From Anisus vortex (Eukaryota > Mollusca > Gastropoda > Planorbidae): DNA of 64,000 nt. The stretch is taken from contig OX421500.1 of the NCBI GenBank assembly GCA_949126835.1, positions 24,375,231-24,439,230 of the forward strand. The letters run 5' to 3'. Below the pieces are notes generated by a model, which worked only from the letters and a program-made list of their open reading frames with translations, searched no databases and had not been told where the DNA came from. Of the stretch, positions 58,855-64,000 are shown one piece after another (position 1 is the first letter of the stretch; each line of letters begins with the position of its first letter). The translations under genes and the position numbers were made by a program.

Positions 58855-61210
58855 GCCCATTAGACGGATCTTAGAACATATGGAGACTTTCTTGATTTAT
58901 CAGATGCCCTTTAGACGGATCTTAGAACATATGGAGACTTTCTTGATTTATCAGATGCCCTTTAGACGGATCTTAGAACATATGAAGACTTTCTTGATTT
59001 ATCAGATGCCCTTTAGACGGATCTTAGAACATATGAAGACTTTCTTGATTTATCAGATGCCCTTTAGACGGATCTTAGGACATATGGAGACTTTCTTGAT
59101 TTATCAGATGCCCTTTAGACGGATCTTAGAACATATGAAGACTTTCTTGATTTATCAGATGCCCTTTAGACGGATCTTAGAACATATGGAGACTTTCTTG
59201 ATTTATCAGATGCCCTTTAGACGGATCTTAGAACATATGGAGACTTTCTTGATTTATCAGATGCCCTTTAGACGGATCTTAGAACATATAGAGACTTTCT
59301 TGATTTATCAGATGCCCTTTAGACGGATCTTAGAACATATGGAGACTTTCTTGATTTATCAGATGCCCTTTAGACGGATCTTAGAACATATGGAGACTTT
59401 CTTGATTTATCAGATGCCCTTTAGACGGATCTTAGAACATATGGAGACTTTCTTGATTTATCAGATGCCCTTTAGACGGATCTTAGAACATATGGAGACT
59501 TTCTTGATTTATCAGATGCCCTTTAGACGGATCTTAGAACATATGGAGACTTTCTTGATTTATCAGATGCCCTTTAAACGGATCTTAGAACATATGGAGA
59601 CTTTCTTGATTTATCAGATGCCCTTTAGACGGATCTTAGAACATATGGAGACTTTCTTGATTTATCAGATGCCCTTTAGACGGATCTTAGAACATATGGA
59701 GACTTTCTTGATTTATCAGATGCCCTTTAGACGGATCTTAGAACATATGGAGACTTTCTTGATTTATCAGATGCCCTTTAGACGGATCTTAGAACATATG
59801 GAGACTTTCTTGATTTATCAGATGCCCTTTAGACGGATCTTAGAACATATGGAGACTTTCTTGATTTATCAGATGCCCTTTAGACGGATCTTAGAACATA
59901 TGGAGACTTTCTTGATTTATCAGATGCCCTTTAGACGGATCTTAGAACATATGAAGACTTTCTTGATTTATCAGATGCCCTTTAGACGGATCTTAGAACA
60001 TATGGAGACTTCCTTGATTTATCAGATGCCCTTTAGACGGATCTTAGAACATATGGAGACTTTCTTGATTTATCAGATGCCCTTTAGACGGATCTTAGAA
60101 CATATGGAGACTTTCTTGATTTATCAGATGCCCTTTAGACGGATCTTAGAACATATGGAGACTTTCTTGATTTATCAGATGCCCTTTAGACGGATCTTAG
60201 AACATAAGAAGACTTTCTTGATTTATCAGATGCCCTTTAGACGGATCTTAGAACATATGGAGACTTTCTTGATTTATCAGATGCCCTTTAGACGGATCTT
60301 AGAACATATGGAGACTTTCTTGATTTATCAGATGCCCTTTAGACGGATCTTAGAACATATGGAGACTTTCTTGATTTATCAGATGCCCTTTAGACGGATC
60401 TTAGAACATATGGAGACTTTCTTGATTTATCAGATGCCCTTTAGACGGATCTTAGAACATATAGAGACTTTCTTGATTTATCAGATTCCCTTTAGACGGA
60501 TCTTAGAACATATGGAGACTTTCTTGATTTATCAGATTCCCTTTAGACGGATCTTAGAACATATGGAGACTTTCTTGATTTATCAGATGCCCTTTAGACG
60601 GATCTTAGAACATATGAAGACTTTCTTGATTTATCAGATGCCCTTTAGACGGATCTTAGAACATATGAAGACTTTCTTGATTTATCAGATGCCCTTTAGA
60701 CGGATCTTAGAACATATGAAGACTTTCTTGATTTATCAGATGCCCTTTAGACGGATCTTAGAACATATGAAGACTTTCTTGATTTATCAGATGCCCTTTA
60801 GACGGATCTTAGAACATATGAAGACTTTCTTGATTTATCAGATGCCCTTTAGACGGATCTTAGAACATATGAAGACTTTCTTGATTTATCAGATGCCCTT
60901 TAGACGGATCTTAGAACATATGGAGACTTTCTTGATTTATCAGATGCCCTTTAGACGGATCTTAGAACATATGAAGACTTTCTTGATTTATCAGATGCCC
61001 TTTAGACGGATCTTAGAACATATGAAGACTTTCTTGATTTATCAGATGCCCTTTAGACGGATCTTAGAACATATGGAGACTTTCTTGATTTATCAGATGC
61101 CCTTTAGACGGATCTTAGAACATATGGAGACTTTCTTGATTTATCAGATGCCCTTTAGACGGATCTTAGAACATATGAAGACTTTCTTGATTTATCAGAT
61201 GCCCTTTAGC
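58855..61210. repeat. 51-bp LINE-derived minisatellite
   Basis: About 46 copies of gatgccctttagacggatct plus tagaacatatggagactttcttgatttatca. On the minus strand, in the LINE frame, the unit reads IKKVSICSKIRL, which leads in frame into GIMAMSVFIYGCE at the low edge. That frame has stops in each unit (tgataa). The plus strand happens to be open for the whole array (933 codons with the 33-bp array, QMPFRRILEHMETFLIY), which is not a gene. Variants atggag and atgaag are clustered. Confidence 0.95.
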
Positions 61211-61420
61211 TTGTTTAGTGCCGCGGTTGTCTATTCTGACGAGAATTTCTGGCTTTGAGCCTTCGTCTGACATTATGGCTCTTAAATATGGAAAGGAGAA
61301 AACCCTCTTGGAGTTTTTTAAAATCCCGTCCACTTTTATATTCATGACCTTTGTCTTCGTTGATTTCCATCCCGCCCGTGATTTCTCGTGTTTTGTCTTT
61401 TCGTCTCTGTACATATAAGA
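61210..61420 (-). pseudogene. LINE ORF fragment (post-RT region)
   Basis: The minus strand reads KTKVMNIKVDGILKN, then PYLRAIMSDEGSKPEILVRI and soon drifts into the 51-bp array. The motif YLGAIMSDEGSKPEIL is characteristic of LINE RT C-terminal regions. The residues before it switch frame (GMEINEDKGHEY in another frame), so a frameshift is present near 61350. Confidence 0.8.
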
Positions 61421-61640
61421 GGGTGTGTCTGTATGAGTAATTTTAGCATGACGTACAATCTTATCAACTAAGCTTATAGGCTATTAATAAAATGTCAATA
61501 ATTTACATTTACAATTAACTTTTTTTTTAAAAGCCCAACACTAAGAATGCTACATATAATAAAATACAGGATTCATTTCAAATCATGTTTGTCATTTCTT
61601 TTACTAGTTGAATAGTCCTATTAGAAAATTGCAGTTATTT
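61421..61640. other. AT-rich single-copy DNA
   Basis: No feature recognised. Confidence 0.4.
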
Positions 61641-61880
61641 CGAAATATTATTTTTTTAAACTACTTTTAATAGCAGTTTTTTTTTCATTATTGTTGCTGT
61701 TTTTACTCATATTAAATAATTGCAGTTATTTCATTCATTATCATGTTTTTACTCCTTTTAAATATTGCAGTTATATCAATTTATTATCATGTATTTTACT
61801 CCTATTAAATAAATGCAGTTTTTTTATTTATTATCATGTATTTTTACTCCTATTAAATAATTGCAGTTATAATTTCCAAT
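61641..61880. repeat. ~46-bp degenerate minisatellite
   Basis: About five loose copies built on tattaaataattgcagttat plus a T-rich segment with atcatgtttttactcc. Confidence 0.8.
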
Positions 61881-62678
61881 TATTATTCTTGTTTTTTTTT
61901 ACATCTACCTAATATTTTCCCTAACTGTAAAACTAACAAATGGCTCCAACACTAGGCTATTTTCCCCACAGCACGACAGATGCGCGGTAAAGGAAGTTCC
62001 CCATTGTGCATAGCGTGAGTCTAGGGCTAATGAGTGAACAACGGATCACATCACCACGATCTGTAGCCACGGCCGCGACCTGAACAATGGACCGCGCCTC
62101 CCTAAAGGTGAAAGTTTCCAAGTGTGAGCTTTGAGCTAGTGTAATACATTATACCCCTTGTATGAACACAAAACAGCACAATCACAACAGCATATTACAT
62201 GTTAGTGGTTGTTTTTTTTTTATCAATATTTTATTTTGCGGTTTGTTTGTGAGATTTACTAACTGGCTGTGTTCATGTTAACAATACTCCTATTATTTAG
62301 ATTGGTTTTAACTTTTACAAAAAGGCAATCGAATTAATTTGGCCAAGTTTTTCTCCATTAATTTAATAAATCTATTTAATATAATTATAAACAATTATAG
62401 TATATAAAAAAAAACATTTACAGATGTTTTTATTTCAATGAAATTTTTTAAAATACTTATTTTGATAGCATATATCCTCAACCTTAAATTCTATAGATTA
62501 TGAATAAACTAGCGGGACATAGAGACATAGAGACCTACTGCTATTAAATTCAGCCCATTAACTTCATCCTATTATATATAGTCACAAACACTTCATATAA
62601 GCACATTGATTAAGCCATGGATGGGGGAGGTAGGGACTGATATAGCAAAGTTGATTCCACATTATCACTAACACATAC
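61881..62678. other. Single-copy DNA with a GC-richer patch
   Basis: The patch at about 61960-62105 (gatgcgcggtaaaggaag, ccacggccgcgacctg) contrasts with AT-rich flanks but has no recognised coding content or RNA gene. Confidence 0.4.
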
Positions 62679-62679
62679 A

Positions 62680-62828
62680 CTTGAGTACTTTCCTAATTGT
62701 GTACTTCTAGACCTTGAGCTCTTTAATCATTGAGTACTTTCCTAATTGTGTACTTCTAGACCTTGAGCTCTTTAATCATTGAGTACTTTCCTAATTGTGT
62801 ACTTCTAGACCTTGAGCTCTTTAATCAT
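62680..62828. repeat. 49-bp minisatellite, 3 copies
   Basis: Three near-perfect copies of ttgagtactttcctaattgt plus gtacttctagaccttgagctctttaatca. It passes directly into the 32-bp array, and its ends (ttgagtactt and tttaatca) are shared with that array's unit. Confidence 0.95.
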
Positions 62829-64000
62829 TGAGTACTTTAATCATTGATTATTTTAATAATTGAGTGTTTTAATCATTGATTATTTTAATAATTGAGTGTT
62901 TTAATCATTGATTATTTTAATAGTTGAGTGTTTTAATCATTGATTATTTTAATAGTTGAGTGTTTTAATCATTGATTATTTTAATAGTTGAGTGTTTTAA
63001 TCATTGATTATTTTAATAGTTGAGTGTTTTAATCATTGATTATTATAATAGTTGAGTGTTTTAATCATCGAATATTTTAATAGTTGAGTGTTTTAATCAT
63101 TGATTATTTTAATAATTGAGTGTTTTAATCATTGATTATTTTAATAATTGAGTGTTTTAATCATTGATTATTTTAATAATTGAGTGTTTTAATCATTGAT
63201 TATTTTAATAATTGAGTACTTTAATCATTGATTTTTTTAATAATTGAGTGTTTTAATCATCGAATATTTTAATAGTTGAGTGTTTTAATCATTGATTATT
63301 TTAATAATTGAGTGTTTTAATCATTGATTATTTTAATAGTTGAGTGTTTTAATCATTGATTATTTTAATAATTGAGTGTTTTAATCATTGATTATTTTAA
63401 TAATTGAGTGTTTTAATCATTGATTATTTTAATAATTGAGTACTTTAATCATTGATTATTTTAATAATTGAGTGTTTTAATCATCGAATATTTTTATAGT
63501 TGAGTGTTTTAATCATTGATTATTTTAATAATTGAGTGTTTTAATCATTGATTATTTTAATAATTGAGTACTTTAATCATTGATTTTTTTAATAATTGAG
63601 TGTTTTAATCATCGAATATTTTAATAGTTGAGTGTTTTAATCATTGATTATTTTAATAATTGAGTGTTTTAATCATTGATTATTTTAATAGTTGAGTGTT
63701 TTAATCATTGATTATTTTAATAATTGAGTGTTTTAATCATTGATTATTTTAATAATTGAGTGTTTTAATCATTGATTATTTTAATAATTGAGTACTTTAA
63801 TCATTGATTATTTTAATAATTGAGTGTTTTAATCATCGAATATTTTTATAGTTGAGTGTTTTAATCATTGATTATTTTAATAATTGAGTGTTTTAATCAT
63901 TGATTATTTTAATAGTTGAGTGTTTTAATCATTGATATTTTAATAATTGAGTGTTTTAATCATTGATTATTTTAATAATTGAGTACTTTAATCATTGATT
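62829..64000. repeat. 32-bp minisatellite with 11-unit higher-order repeat
   Basis: About 36 copies of ttgattattttaataattga plus gtgttttaatca, running off the window. A block with marker variants (gatttttttaataattg, then catcgaatatt) at about 63230 recurs 352 bp later, exactly 11 units. Confidence 0.96.

Larger units (their letters stand above)
58430..61420 (-). mobile_element. Second LINE relic with two internal minisatellites
   Basis: Minus-strand order: segment with PYLRAIMSDEGSKPEILVRI (61420-61210), 51-bp array (61210-58855), single-copy segment AMSVFIYGCEIWALRENLLN (about 58855-58795), 33-bp array (58795-58490), then a short tail with SSTEYITKK (58489-58441). These are consecutive pieces of the post-RT region of a LINE ORF (YLGAIxSDEGSKPEIL, then FLYGCExWxL, then RIQAxExK, in remembered family members). 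RT core, endonuclease and 3' end are missing. The family differs from the 29.7-51.9 kb LINE. Confidence 0.8.

Noticed and set aside
58457..61258. 933-codon plus-strand ORF (17-residue repeats QMPFRRILEHMETFLIY)
   Set aside because: It spans two arrays of 33 and 51 bp that derive from minus-strand LINE coding sequence. The openness follows from stop-free units with lengths divisible by three. No promoter, domain or non-repeat body.

Overview
This is a gene-poor, repeat-dominated eukaryotic window, most likely from a gastropod mollusc. That host call is an inference from tRNA-derived SINEs of a type I associate with molluscs, LINE coding relics resembling those of marine and freshwater invertebrates, AT-rich single-copy DNA with CpG-bearing islands, and the absence of any bacterial gene layout. 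By a rough hand tally about 60% of the 64 kb is tandem repeat: some 30 separate arrays with units from 4 to 60 bp. The long open reading frames across these arrays are by-products of repeat units without stops and are not annotated as genes. I found no intact host gene, no rRNA and no functional tRNA gene.

Layout. 1-855: 10-bp and 4-bp microsatellite. 1540-1790: small minisatellite. 2340-6430: mixed 33/38-bp array holding two copies of a LINE 3' coding tail. 7155-15830: five minisatellites (43-45, 50, 23, 22 and 33 bp units). 16811-18696: a hAT DNA transposon relic with terminal inverted repeats and a perfect 8-bp target duplication. 19870-29740: further minisatellites (22, 24, 35, 33, 41, 20 and about 26 bp) separated by single-copy DNA, with two tRNA-derived SINEs and a tRNA-like relic. 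29743-51899: one minus-strand LINE copy, expanded to about 22 kb. 51900-58410: more small arrays and single-copy DNA, including a GC-rich island at 57440-57640 with NRF1-like and YY1-like motifs. 58430-61415: a second minus-strand LINE relic with two internal expansions. 61640-64000: three more arrays, the last running off the window.

The most notable structure is the 29.7-51.9 kb LINE. Read on the minus strand it runs: endonuclease C-terminus; a 34-bp array (about 24 copies); a linker coding segment; a 60-bp array (about 201 copies); reverse transcriptase; C-terminal domain; (TAAG)n tail. The 60-bp unit is 20 codons of the LINE's own ORF lying between endonuclease and RT, so the array grew inside the coding sequence. 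The second LINE (58.4-61.4 kb) shows the same behaviour, with 51-bp and 33-bp units made from its own coding sequence. LINE ORF segments therefore seeded arrays at least four times in two elements here.

The 60-bp array was later split by a full LTR retrotransposon (32565-39628). It has 1030-bp LTRs that differ at one base and a 4-bp target duplication taken from the array. Its single 1230-residue minus-strand ORF has the order capsid, zinc knuckle, protease, integrase, start of RT. A relic of the RNase H C-terminus lies at the extreme 3' end. Integrase upstream of RT/RNase H is the Gmr1-like arrangement within Ty3/gypsy. Most of RT and RNase H is deleted, so this copy cannot supply its own RT. 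The order of events is: minisatellite of about 26 bp; LINE insertion into it; internal expansion of the LINE; recent LTR insertion into the expanded array.
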